DNA from: DATKFM01 sp035544395
GTDB taxonomy: Bacteria; Pseudomonadota; Alphaproteobacteria; Dongiales; Dongiaceae
Length of the DNA stretch: 28,144 bases
Direction of reading: 5' to 3'
NCBI GenBank assembly: GCA_035544395.1
Contig: DATKFM010000189.1
Location: forward strand, 1-28,144
Each line of letters begins with the position of its first letter. Position 1 is the first letter of the stretch. Below, in pieces: positions 10,485 through 18,096 of the stretch. The notes beneath the pieces were generated by a model. That model was given only the letters and a program-made list of their open reading frames with translations. It was not told the DNA's origin and searched no databases. Made by a program: the position numbers and the translations under genes.

Positions 10485-10751
10485 TTATTTGCTCAGAGCC
10501 TTCACGCGCGCGGCAAGGCGAGACACCTTGCGTGCCGCAGTGTTGCGATGCAGAACACTTTTCCGTGCGCTGGCCTGGATCACCGGCTGTGCCGCGCGCA
10601 GTGCAGCTTCCGCCGCCTTCTTGTCGCCGCTGGCAATCGCCGTCTCCACCTTCTTGATGGAGGTGCGGACTTTGCTGACGCGCGCCCGGTTCACTTCCGT
10701 GCGCCGTGCCGTCTGCCGAATGCGCTTCTTCGCTGATTTGTGCTGCGCCAT
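10485..10751 (-). CDS. rpsT: 30S ribosomal protein S20
   Basis: 88 residues, very basic, and helical as expected for S20. The N-terminus MAQHKSAKKRIRQTARRTEVN is the family signature. S20 binds 16S rRNA early in small-subunit assembly. The sequence just before the ATG reads TTCTCCTAAA, so there is no Shine-Dalgarno. This recalls the inefficient, autoregulated start of E. coli rpsT, but that parallel is inference. A strong promoter (10798-10826) and a terminator (10410-10431) make it a single-gene unit. Confidence 0.97.
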   Translation of the reverse strand: MAQHKSAKKRIRQTARRTEVNRARVSKVRTSIKKVETAIASGDKKAAEAALRAAQPVIQASARKSVLHRNTAARKVSRLAARVKALSK

Positions 10752-10797
10752 TTTAGGAGAATCTCGCGATATCTGGGGTCAAGCCGAAAGGCGGCGG

Positions 10798-10826
10798 GTT
10801 ATAGCCGCCAACAGCAGGGGCGTCAA
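10798..10826 (-). promoter_or_regulatory. Sigma70-type promoter of rpsT
   Basis: On the - strand TTGACG (10826-10821) and TATAAC (10803-10798) are separated by exactly 17 bp, each 5 of 6 to consensus. Transcription would start near 10791, about 40 nt before the rpsT ATG. The -10 box lies in the loop of a GGCGGC/GCCGCC inverted repeat (10790-10795 and 10804-10809). Confidence 0.8.
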
Positions 10827-10866
10827 GCCGGGCAGCGGCCTAATGGGCCCAGATTTCCGCCATTTC

Positions 10867-11643
10867 TTAATTGTTCTTGAAAGCCGGCGGCCGCTTCTCC
10901 ACGAAGGCCGACATGCCTTCTTTCTTGTCGGCGGTGCCGAAAGCGGCATGGAACAGGCGCCGTTCGAAGCGAAGTCCTTCTGCCAGCGTGGTTTCGTAGG
11001 CACGGTTCACGGACTCTTTCACCATCAGCGCCGCAATCCCCGGCATCGATGCGATTTTTTCCGCTGTTTTCACCGTCTCGGCCAGCAGATCCGCCAGTGG
11101 CACAACGCGGGCCACCAGGCCCAGCCGCTCGGCTTCCTGCGCATCCATCATGCGGCCGGTCAGGCACATCTCCATCGCCTTGGCCTTGCCGATCACGCGG
11201 GTGAGGCGCTGCGTGCCGCCCGCGCCCGGCAACACGCCGATGGTGATTTCCGGCTGTCCGAACTTGGCGTTATCGGCGGCGATGATGATGTCGCACATCA
11301 TCGCCAACTCGCAACCGCCGCCGAGTGCGAAGCCGGCGACCGCCGCAATGACCGGCTTGCGGCAATGTGCCAGCCGCTCCCAGCCGCGGGTGACGAAGTC
11401 GCTGGAATAGACATCGGCGAAGCCGCGGTCCTTCATCTCCTTGATATCGGCGCCGGCGGCGAAGGCTTTCTCGTTGCCGGTGACGACGATGACGCGGATC
11501 TGCGGATCGAATTCCAGCTCATCGGCCGCCTTGCCGAGATCGGCGATCAGCGCATCGCACAGCGCATTGAGCGATTTCGGCCGGTTGAAGGTGATGATGC
11601 CGACAGCGCCTTTGCGCTCAACGATGAGATTCTCGTAGGTCAT
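10867..11643 (-). CDS. Enoyl-CoA hydratase/isomerase (crotonase) family
   Basis: 258 residues, a canonical crotonase. It carries the oxyanion-hole segment FAAGADIKEM (about residues 60-69) and GFALGGGCELAMMCD with the first catalytic Glu. FGQPEITIGVLPGAGGTQRL carries the second Glu. Both glutamates being present favours a true hydratase that adds water across trans-2-enoyl-CoA in beta-oxidation. It sits between mutM and rpsT, a frequent alphaproteobacterial arrangement, and runs into the rpsT promoter region. It is probably transcribed from its own promoter or with mutM, which ends 90 bp upstream. Confidence 0.93.
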   Translation of the reverse strand: MTYENLIVERKGAVGIITFNRPKSLNALCDALIADLGKAADELEFDPQIRVIVVTGNEKAFAAGADIKEMKDRGFADVYSSDFVTRGWERLAHCRKPVIAAVAGFALGGGCELAMMCDIIIAADNAKFGQPEITIGVLPGAGGTQRLTRVIGKAKAMEMCLTGRMMDAQEAERLGLVARVVPLADLLAETVKTAEKIASMPGIAALMVKESVNRAYETTLAEGLRFERRLFHAAFGTADKKEGMSAFVEKRPPAFKNN

Positions 11644-11733
11644 GATCTGTCACCGGATTGATTTCAGGGGGAGAATGCCAACGGGGGGAGTGCCAGTGAA
11701 ATGCCAGCCTGGCCGCCGCTGGCGCTATCTACC

Positions 11734-12576
11734 TCAGCGCTGACGGCGCGGACAATAAAAAGTGGAGCGCCCCGATTGCGCCAGGCGCTTGATGCCGCCG
11801 GTGCGCCGGAGCGCGCAATCGCAGCCGGGGCAGGCCTGCCCTTCTCGTTCGTAAACGGCCCAGCGATGCTGGAAATAGCCAAGCTCGCCATCGGTCTGCA
11901 CATAATCCCGCAATGACGACCCGCCGGCCTCGATCGCCTCCGACAGCACCGATTTGATCGCCTGGGCCAGCAGTTCGGCGCGGCCGCCCTGCACCGTGCG
12001 CGCCAAGCGGCGCGGCGAGATCCCCGCTCGGAACAGCGCCTCGGAGGCATAGATATTGCCGACGCCGGCCACAACCCGTTGATCCAGAACGGCGGCCTTG
12101 ATCGGCGTGCGCTTGCCTTTCAGAGCGTCAGCGAGAACAGCGCCGGTAAAAGCGGGCTCCAACGGCTCAGGCCCCAGGCCAGCCAGCAGACGGTGCCGCG
12201 ACAGTCCGTCGCGGGAGACCAGATCGAAAGAGCCGAAGCGCCGCGCGTCATTGAAGCGAACCACGGTGCCATCGTCGGTCTCGAAGATCAGGTGATCGTG
12301 GGGCTCGGGCGCTTGCTCCGCCGTTCCGCCGATCAACATGCGGCCGGACATGCCGAGATGACCGAGCACCACCATCCCGTCATCCAGATGGAACAGCATG
12401 TATTTGGCGCGCCGCGCGACCCGCTCGATCCGCCGGCCCTGCAGCCTTGCCGCGAACTCCGGCGGCAGCGGGAAGCGCAGATCTGGCCGCCGCTGGATCA
12501 CGCGGCGAAAGCGCCGGCCTTCCAGGCGGGCCGCGAGCCCGCGGCAAACTGTTTCGACTTCAGGCAGTTCGGGCAT
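11734..12576 (-). CDS. mutM: Formamidopyrimidine-DNA glycosylase
   Basis: 280 residues, a bifunctional DNA glycosylase/AP lyase that removes 8-oxoguanine and formamidopyrimidines. The N-terminus MPELPEVETVCRGL supplies the catalytic Pro2 and Glu3, and Lys58 (RRAKYML) is the usual damage-contacting lysine. The C-terminal zinc finger is unusual. The cysteines seen are C249, C252, C254 and C275, and the expected last ligand two residues after C275+1 is Arg278 (CPRRQR, codon CGT). C254 may serve as the fourth ligand. It diverges from ubiE across a 102-bp gap. Confidence 0.96.
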   Translation of the reverse strand: MPELPEVETVCRGLAARLEGRRFRRVIQRRPDLRFPLPPEFAARLQGRRIERVARRAKYMLFHLDDGMVVLGHLGMSGRMLIGGTAEQAPEPHDHLIFETDDGTVVRFNDARRFGSFDLVSRDGLSRHRLLAGLGPEPLEPAFTGAVLADALKGKRTPIKAAVLDQRVVAGVGNIYASEALFRAGISPRRLARTVQGGRAELLAQAIKSVLSEAIEAGGSSLRDYVQTDGELGYFQHRWAVYEREGQACPGCDCALRRTGGIKRLAQSGRSTFYCPRRQR

Positions 12577-12678
12577 TGTCTGGAATTTTCATGCAGCGGG
12601 CCGCATGGCGTGGCCACGCCCGGTCCGGAAGGTTATTGTTGCCCTGTCGATAGCAGATTTTGCCGCCGCAATCACGCC

Positions 12679-13428
12679 ATGTCAGATTCCACACCCTTCG
12701 GCTTTCGCGACGTCGATCCGGCCGAAAAGGCCGGGATGGTGCGCGGCGTCTTCGAAAGCGTGGCCTCGCGCTATGACCTGATGAACGACCTGATGTCGGC
12801 CGGCGTGCATCGCCTCTGGAAATCCGTGCTGATCGATTTGCTGGCGCCGCGGAATGCCGAGCATTTTATCGATGTTGCCGGCGGCACCGGCGATATCGCC
12901 TTCCGCATCCTGGCGCGGCTCAAGCAAAGCGCCGATGCCAGCGTCACCGTTTGCGACCTCACTCCAGCGATGCTGGAGACCGGCCGCGCCCGCGCCATCG
13001 ATCGCGGGCTCTTGCAGGGCATCGACTGGATCGCCGGCAATGCCGAAAGCCTGCCATTCGCCGACCGCAGCTTCGATGCCTATACGATCGCCTTCGGATT
13101 GCGCAATGTAACGCATATCGACAAGGCGCTGGCGGAGGCGCGGCGCGTGCTCAGGCCCGGCGGGAGATTCTTCTGCCTTGAATTCAGCCATGTAGCGAGC
13201 GAGCCGCTGTCGAAACTCTACGATCTCTATTCCTTCGAGCTGCTGCCGCGGCTGGGGCAATGGGTCGCGGGCGACCGCGATTCTTATCAGTACCTGGTGG
13301 AGAGCATCCGGCGCTTTCCGCCACAGCGCGAGCTTGCTGTCATGATCGAGGCCGCCGGCCTGGCGCGGGTGAAGTTCCGCAATCTCACCGGCGGCATCGC
13401 GGCGATCCATTCCGGCTGGCGCATCTGA
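12679..13428 (+). CDS. ubiE: Ubiquinone/menaquinone C-methyltransferase UbiE
   Basis: 249 residues. It catalyses the SAM-dependent C-methylation step of the ubiquinone ring. Motif I is DVAGGTGD at residues 65-72, followed by CDLTPAML and the UbiE signature RRVLRPGGRFFCLEFS. The C-terminus LTGGIAAIHSGWRI is diagnostic. The ATG at 12679 matches the family N-terminus (FGFRDVDPAEKAGMVRGVF); the frame is open further upstream but without family similarity. There is no clear Shine-Dalgarno. It is the first gene of the ubiE-ubiB-coaBC-dut-moeB run. Confidence 0.96.
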   Translation: MSDSTPFGFRDVDPAEKAGMVRGVFESVASRYDLMNDLMSAGVHRLWKSVLIDLLAPRNAEHFIDVAGGTGDIAFRILARLKQSADASVTVCDLTPAMLETGRARAIDRGLLQGIDWIAGNAESLPFADRSFDAYTIAFGLRNVTHIDKALAEARRVLRPGGRFFCLEFSHVASEPLSKLYDLYSFELLPRLGQWVAGDRDSYQYLVESIRRFPPQRELAVMIEAAGLARVKFRNLTGGIAAIHSGWRI

Positions 13429-13433
13429 ACGTC

Positions 13434-14999
13434 ATGTTGCGCACGCCCCGCCATCTGTTCCGTTTGCTGAGGATCGCCCGCACATTGGCGCGCCATGGCG
13501 CGCTGGAGCCGTTCGAAGCGGCGCTGAGCGGCGCCGGCGTGGCGCCGGCGGTCATCCGTGCCGCGCGCCTCTTCTCGCGACCGCTGGTCACCGTCAAGGG
13601 CCGGCCCGGCGAGCGGCTGGCCGCTGCATTGGTTCAGCTTGGTCCGGCTTTCATCAAATTCGGTCAAATGTTGTCAACCCGTGCCGACCTGATCGGCGAG
13701 CAGAACGCCAGCGACCTTTCGACATTGCAAGATCAGCTGGCGCCGTTTCCGGCCGCTGCCGCAAGAGCCACGATCGAGCAGGAACTGGGGCGGCCGGTCG
13801 AAGAGTTATTCCTGACCTTCGACGACCAGCCGATTTCCGCCGCCTCCATCGCCCAGGTGCATCTGGCGACAATCGCGCCGACGGACGAAATTCCCAATGG
13901 CGAAGTCGCCGTCAAGGTGCTGCGCCCGGGCATCGAGGCGGCGCTGGCGCGCGACATCGATTTGCTGCGCTGGCTGGCGGAGATGACCGAGCGCACCCAG
14001 CCGCGGCTGCGCCGGCTGAAGCCGGTGGAAGTGGTCGACACCTTTGCGGAAACCGTGAAGACGGAAATGGATCTGCGGCTGGAGGCGGCCGCGGCGGCCG
14101 AGCTGGCGGCGAATTTCGCCCAGGATCCCACCTATCTGGTGCCGCCGATCGATTGGCGGCTGACGGCGCGGCGGGTGATGACGCAGCAGCGCATCGCCGG
14201 CATCCCTATAGACGACCGCGACGCCATCCTGGCCGGCGGGCACAATATCCGCGAGGTGCTGTCGAAGGCGGCGGCGATCTTCTTCAACCAGGTGTTCCGC
14301 GATGGCTATTTCCACGGCGACCAGCATCCCGGCAACATGTTCGTCGATGCCGAGGGCCGCATCGGCGTAGTGGATTTCGGCATCATGGGGCGACTGGATC
14401 GCGCCACGCGGTTCTATCTGGCCGACATGCTGCTGGGATTCTTGAATCGCGATTACCGGCGGGTGGCGGAGATTCATTTCGATGCCGGCTATGTGCCGCC
14501 GCATCAGTCGCTGGATTCCTTCGCCCAGGCCTGCCGCTCCATCGGCGAGCCGATCTTCGGCCGGCCGCTGCAGGAAATCTCCTTCGCCCGTGTGCTCGGC
14601 CAGCTCTTCCAGCTCGCCGAGGGCTTCGAGATGGAAGTGCAGCCGCAGTTGCTGCTGCTGCAGAAAAACATGCTGATGGCCGAGGGCGTCAGCCGCCGCC
14701 TCGATCCCGAGCTCAATACCTGGACCCTGGCGCAGCCCCTGATCGAGGTCTGGATGCGGGAGAACCGGGGACCGGAAGCGCGGCTGAAGGACGCCCTGGG
14801 CGATGCCGTGCGGATCATCCGCCGCTTGCCTTATATGGCCGACCGCTTCGAGCAGCTGGTCACCAGCGTCAGCCGAGAGGGCGTGCGGGTCGACCCCGAA
14901 AGCCTCGCCCGGGCGGGCCAGGGGCCGGGCCGGAGCGCCATCTGGGCCCTCTGGATCGCCCTGGCGGCCCTCGCGGTGCTGGTCCTGGTTAAGCTCTGA
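13434..14999 (+). CDS. ubiB: Ubiquinone biosynthesis ATPase/kinase-like UbiB
   Basis: 521 residues, an atypical-kinase protein of the ABC1/ADCK family needed for ubiquinone synthesis. Family marks are KFGQ at 75-78, the Ala-rich loop AASIAQVH at 136-143 and the lysine in AVKVLRPG at 159-166. GDQHPGNMF at 295-303 and the metal-binding VDFG at 313-316 follow. Residues 500-521 form a hydrophobic C-terminal anchor, which places it at the inner membrane. It starts 5 bp after the ubiE stop, so the two are cotranscribed. Confidence 0.96.
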   Translation: MLRTPRHLFRLLRIARTLARHGALEPFEAALSGAGVAPAVIRAARLFSRPLVTVKGRPGERLAAALVQLGPAFIKFGQMLSTRADLIGEQNASDLSTLQDQLAPFPAAAARATIEQELGRPVEELFLTFDDQPISAASIAQVHLATIAPTDEIPNGEVAVKVLRPGIEAALARDIDLLRWLAEMTERTQPRLRRLKPVEVVDTFAETVKTEMDLRLEAAAAAELAANFAQDPTYLVPPIDWRLTARRVMTQQRIAGIPIDDRDAILAGGHNIREVLSKAAAIFFNQVFRDGYFHGDQHPGNMFVDAEGRIGVVDFGIMGRLDRATRFYLADMLLGFLNRDYRRVAEIHFDAGYVPPHQSLDSFAQACRSIGEPIFGRPLQEISFARVLGQLFQLAEGFEMEVQPQLLLLQKNMLMAEGVSRRLDPELNTWTLAQPLIEVWMRENRGPEARLKDALGDAVRIIRRLPYMADRFEQLVTSVSREGVRVDPESLARAGQGPGRSAIWALWIALAALAVLVLVKL

Positions 15000-15039
15000 C
15001 CGCCTTGCGCCCGGTAAGCCGGGCCCTTACCTTTCATCC

Positions 15040-16242
15040 GTGCTCAACGGCAAGCGCATACTTCTCGTCATTTCGGGCGGCATTGCCGCCTATAAATGCC
15101 TGGAACTGATCCGGCGGCTGCGGGAGCGGGGCGCCGGCGTCACCTGCATCCTGACCCAGGGCGGGGCGCAGTTCGTCACGCCCCTGTCGGTGGCGGCGAT
15201 CACCGAAGAGAAGGTCTATGGAGATTTGTTCTCGCTCACCGACGAGAGCGAGATGGGGCATATCCAGCTTAGCCGGGCGGCGGACCTTATGGTGGTGGCG
15301 CCCGCCAGCGCCGACATCATCGCCCGGATGGCCAGCGGCATCGCCGACGACCTCGCCACCACCGCCTTGCTGGCGACCGACAAGACAGTGCTGATCGCGC
15401 CGGCGATGAATGTGCGCATGTGGCATCACGGCGCGACCCAGGAGAATCTTGCCAAGCTCGCCGCCCGCGGCGTGAAGCAGGTTGGCCCCGGCGAGGGCGC
15501 CATGGCCTGCAACGAATTCGGCCTCGGGCGGATGGCGGAGCCGGCGGAGATCCTGGCGGCCATCGAGGCCTTGATCGCGGCCGACGGTGCGCTATCCGGC
15601 CGGCGCGCCATCGTCACCAGCGGCCCCACCCATGAGCCGATCGATCCCGTGCGGTTCATCGGCAACCGCTCCTCCGGCAAGCAGGGCCATGCGATCGCCG
15701 CTGCGCTGGCGCGGCGCGGTGCGGACACCTACCTGATCGCCGGCCCGACCGGCGAGCCCGATCCGCCGGGTGTCCATGTGCGCCATGTGGAGACGGCGGA
15801 GCAGATGCTGACCGCCTGCCGCGAGTCCCTGCCCGCCGATATCGCCGTCTGCGCCGCCGCCGTCTCCGACTGGAAGGTGGCGGCGCTGGCCGCGCAGAAG
15901 ATCAAGAAAAGCAGCGCACCGCCGAAACTCGAGCTGGCACTCAATCCGGACATTCTGGCGACGCTGTCGCAAGCTGATAATGCGCGACCGGCGCTGGTAG
16001 TTGGCTTCGCCGCGGAAACGGAACGTGTCGTCGAGCAAGCGAAGAAAAAACTGCAGGCCAAGCGCTGCGACTGGATCGTGGCCAACGACGTCTCGCCGGG
16101 CACCGGCACCTTCGGCGGCGACAACAACGTGGTGCATCTGATCAGCGCTGCCGGCGTCGAAGATTGGCCCAAGCTGTCGAAGCGCGAGGTGGCCGACCGG
16201 TTGGCGGACCGCATCGCCGCGCATTTCGCCGCGGCGCAGTGA
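15040..16242 (+). CDS. coaBC: Bifunctional CoaBC (phosphopantothenoylcysteine decarboxylase/synthetase)
   Basis: 400 residues. It makes 4'-phosphopantetheine from phosphopantothenate and cysteine in CoA synthesis. The N-terminal flavoprotein decarboxylase shows ISGGIAAYK, the catalytic His74 in GHIQLSRAAD, PAMNVRMW at 121-128 and Cys157 in MACNEFGLGRMAEP. The C-terminal CoaB part begins near residue 190 with SGPTHEPIDPVRFIGNRSSG. The start is a GTG at 15040, the only start codon near the family N-terminus; a Shine-Dalgarno is not evident. An inverted repeat GGTAAG/CTTACC (15013-15018, 15026-15031) lies just before it. Confidence 0.95.
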   Translation: MLNGKRILLVISGGIAAYKCLELIRRLRERGAGVTCILTQGGAQFVTPLSVAAITEEKVYGDLFSLTDESEMGHIQLSRAADLMVVAPASADIIARMASGIADDLATTALLATDKTVLIAPAMNVRMWHHGATQENLAKLAARGVKQVGPGEGAMACNEFGLGRMAEPAEILAAIEALIAADGALSGRRAIVTSGPTHEPIDPVRFIGNRSSGKQGHAIAAALARRGADTYLIAGPTGEPDPPGVHVRHVETAEQMLTACRESLPADIAVCAAAVSDWKVAALAAQKIKKSSAPPKLELALNPDILATLSQADNARPALVVGFAAETERVVEQAKKKLQAKRCDWIVANDVSPGTGTFGGDNNVVHLISAAGVEDWPKLSKREVADRLADRIAAHFAAAQ

Positions 16243-16247
16243 ACACC

Positions 16248-16712
16248 ATGACGGTGACCGTGAATATTCAGCGGCTGGATCACGGCGCGGGCCTGCCCCT
16301 GCCCGCCTATGCCACTGATGACAGCGCGGGCGTCGATTTGCCGGCCGCGATATCGGGCGAGCGCATCCTGCCGCCCGGCGGCCGAGAGCTGGTGCCCACG
16401 GGATTTTCCATCGCCCTGCCCCGCGGCTATGAAGCGCAGGTGCGGCCGCGCTCCGGCTTGGCCCTGCGTGCCGGCGTCACCGTGCTGAACAGCCCGGGCA
16501 CCATCGATGCCGATTATCGCGGCGAAATCGGCGTCATCCTGATCAATCTCGGCAGCGAGCCTTTCGTCATCCGCCGCGGCGAACGCATTGCCCAGCTCGT
16601 CATCGCGCCGGTGACGCGCGTCGCCTGGCAGGAATCTGTCGAGCTCAGCGAAAGCAAGCGCGGCGCGGGCGGCTTCGGCTCCACGGGCTCGCGCGTCGCG
16701 ACGGGAGGCTGA
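16248..16712 (+). CDS. dut: dUTP pyrophosphatase
   Basis: 154 residues, the trimeric dUTPase that hydrolyses dUTP to dUMP and keeps uracil out of DNA. All five motifs are visible: AGVDL (27-31), RPRSGLA (66-72), NSPGTIDADYRGE (81-93, with the catalytic Asp), RIAQLVIAPV (113-122) and the P-loop-like RGAGGFGSTG (138-147). It begins 5 bp after the coaBC stop. The coaBC-dut neighbourhood is a common proteobacterial pairing. Confidence 0.97.
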   Translation: MTVTVNIQRLDHGAGLPLPAYATDDSAGVDLPAAISGERILPPGGRELVPTGFSIALPRGYEAQVRPRSGLALRAGVTVLNSPGTIDADYRGEIGVILINLGSEPFVIRRGERIAQLVIAPVTRVAWQESVELSESKRGAGGFGSTGSRVATGG

Positions 16713-16718
16713 GGCGTC

Positions 16719-17510
16719 ATGGAATTCACCGACAGCCAGTTCGAGCGCTATGCGCGCCATCTGATCCTCGACGAGGTCGGGGAGGCGGGTCAGGCCAAGC
16801 TGCTGCAGTCGAAAGTGCTGGTGGTTGGCGCGGGCGGGCTGGGTGCGCCGATGCTGCTCTATCTCGCCGCCGCGGGCGTCGGCACCATCGGCGTCATCGA
16901 TGACGATACGGTGGATCTCTCGAACCTGCAGCGGCAGGTGATCCACATGACGGATCAGGTGGGACGGCCGAAGGTGGAGAGCGCGGTGCAGTTGCTGGCG
17001 CGGCTCAATCCCGAAGTGAAGGTCATTCCCTATCAGCAGCGCATCACCGCCGACAACGCGGCGGAGATCATCGGCGGCTTCGATCTCGTCGCCGACGGCA
17101 GCGACAACTTTACCACGCGCTTCCTGCTCAACGATGCCTGCTATCTCGCGGGCAAGACGCTGGTCTCCGCGGCGCTGTTGCGTTTCGATGCGCAGATATC
17201 GGTGTTCAAGGCCCATCTCGGGCCGCCGCATCCCTGCTATCGCTGCCTGTTTCCCGAACGTCCACCCGATGATTTGATTCCCCGCTGCGAGCAGGCGGGA
17301 ATCCTTGGCGCCATCGCCGGCATGGTAGGCTCGCTGCAGGCGACGGAAGTGCTGAAGGAAATCATGGGCCTCGGCGAGAGTCTGTCGGGCCATCTGCTGG
17401 TGTATGACGGACTCGATACGATGTTCCGCAAGATCAAGACGCGGCGCGATCCCGCTTGCGCGCTCTGCGGCCCGCAAGCCAGCATCAAGGATTTGCGGCT
17501 CTCCGCCTGA
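16719..17510 (+). CDS. moeB: MoeB/ThiF/HesA-type E1-like adenylyltransferase
   Basis: 263 residues. It adenylates the C-terminal glycine of a ubiquitin-like sulfur carrier such as MoaD or ThiS. The nucleotide-binding GAGGLG is at 37-42, with conserved NLQRQVIH at 69-76 and the DGSDNFTTR segment. Zinc cysteines are C173/C176 and C247/C250. C190 in PRCEQAGILG is the candidate catalytic cysteine. No C-terminal rhodanese domain is fused. The ATG follows GGGAGG at 16703-16708. Whether it serves molybdopterin or thiamine synthesis cannot be told, so the symbol is tentative. Confidence 0.88.
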   Translation: MEFTDSQFERYARHLILDEVGEAGQAKLLQSKVLVVGAGGLGAPMLLYLAAAGVGTIGVIDDDTVDLSNLQRQVIHMTDQVGRPKVESAVQLLARLNPEVKVIPYQQRITADNAAEIIGGFDLVADGSDNFTTRFLLNDACYLAGKTLVSAALLRFDAQISVFKAHLGPPHPCYRCLFPERPPDDLIPRCEQAGILGAIAGMVGSLQATEVLKEIMGLGESLSGHLLVYDGLDTMFRKIKTRRDPACALCGPQASIKDLRLSA

Positions 17511-17527
17511 ATTTCGCTGCGGTCAGC

Positions 17528-17544
17528 CATGCGCATTGCGCATG
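17528..17544. repeat. Near-perfect palindrome after moeB
   Basis: CATGCGCA, a single T, then TGCGCATG, located 18 bp past the moeB stop. There is no T-run, so it is not a good intrinsic terminator. It could be a protein-binding site or mRNA end-stabilising stem. Confidence 0.4.
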
Positions 17545-17790
17545 AGAATTGTATGACGGCATGCGCGCGCAGACTGCGACATATTGACTCGCACGCGCGG
17601 CGCTGCACGAGAAATGCTGTCGCATCAGCAGCTTCGCACTTATGTTTCGGCGCTCAGTCGCTGCGGGTCTCGATATCACCCTGTCACCAGCATCACAGAG
17701 ATAACGGACGGGCCATTTATTTGCCACGAGTCGGCGATGGCATGGGGCGGATAATCAGGTTCCTGCGGCTCGGTCGCATGTAGGAGGATT

Positions 17791-17985
17791 ATGATGAAGC
17801 TGTTGAACAAGTCGCTGATGTCGGCGTTGGCAATCGTCTCCCTGCTGGGCTTTGCGGCCTGCGGCGAGAAGAAGGAGGACGGTGCAGCCTCCGGTACCAC
17901 GGGCACGACAGAGCAACCCGCTGCCGGGACCACCGGTACGACCGGAACCACGGGCACCACCGGAACGACGGGAACCAGCAACTAG
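17791..17985 (+). CDS. Small Thr/Gly-repeat lipoprotein
   Basis: 64 residues with an excellent Shine-Dalgarno (AGGAGG at 17782-17787). A second ATG follows at 17794. A basic hydrophobic signal (MKLLNKSLMSALAIVSLLGF) leads to a lipobox-like FAAC, so the mature protein probably starts at the acylated Cys. The mature part is tiny: a charged EKKED patch followed by repeats of Gly-Thr-Thr up to the C-terminus. The repeats use many different synonymous codons, which argues that the peptide is selected. A strong terminator follows. The function is unknown; small repeat-bearing lipoproteins of this type are often cell-envelope or stress-associated. Confidence 0.78.
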   Translation: MMKLLNKSLMSALAIVSLLGFAACGEKKEDGAASGTTGTTEQPAAGTTGTTGTTGTTGTTGTSN

Positions 17986-18033
17986 ATTTCGGCTGCGGGC
18001 GGCGCGGTTCGCTGCCCAGCCAACCTATAGACG

Positions 18034-18070
18034 AAGGGCGCCGGAGATTTCCGGCGCCCTTTGTTTTCGT
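18034..18070 (+). terminator. Intrinsic terminator after the lipoprotein gene
   Basis: An 11-bp stem, AAGGGCGCCGG (18034-18044) with CCGGCGCCCTT (18051-18061), around a 6-nt loop. It is followed by TTGTTTTC. It lies between convergent genes and may also stop transcripts of the dehydrogenase from the other side. Confidence 0.88.
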
Positions 18071-18096
18071 ATCCGCAATTCCGACGAACGAGTCCG

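Noticed and set aside
12079..12678. Upstream in-frame extension of ubiE (200 codons) opposite mutM.
   Set aside because: The family N-terminus begins at 12679 and the extension is antisense to mutM coding sequence.
15013..15031. Inverted repeat GGTAAG/CTTACC between ubiB and coaBC as a terminator.
   Set aside because: Only six base pairs in the arms, no T-run, and the coaBC start follows within 10 bp, so termination here is unlikely.
15729..17477. Open frame of 582 codons on the - strand opposite coaBC, dut and moeB.
   Set aside because: Shadow of three well-supported + strand genes; composition is the typical antisense pattern.
17721..17760. TTGCCA and GATAAT as a promoter for the lipoprotein gene.
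   Set aside because: Spacing is about 23 bp, too long for a sigma70-type promoter.
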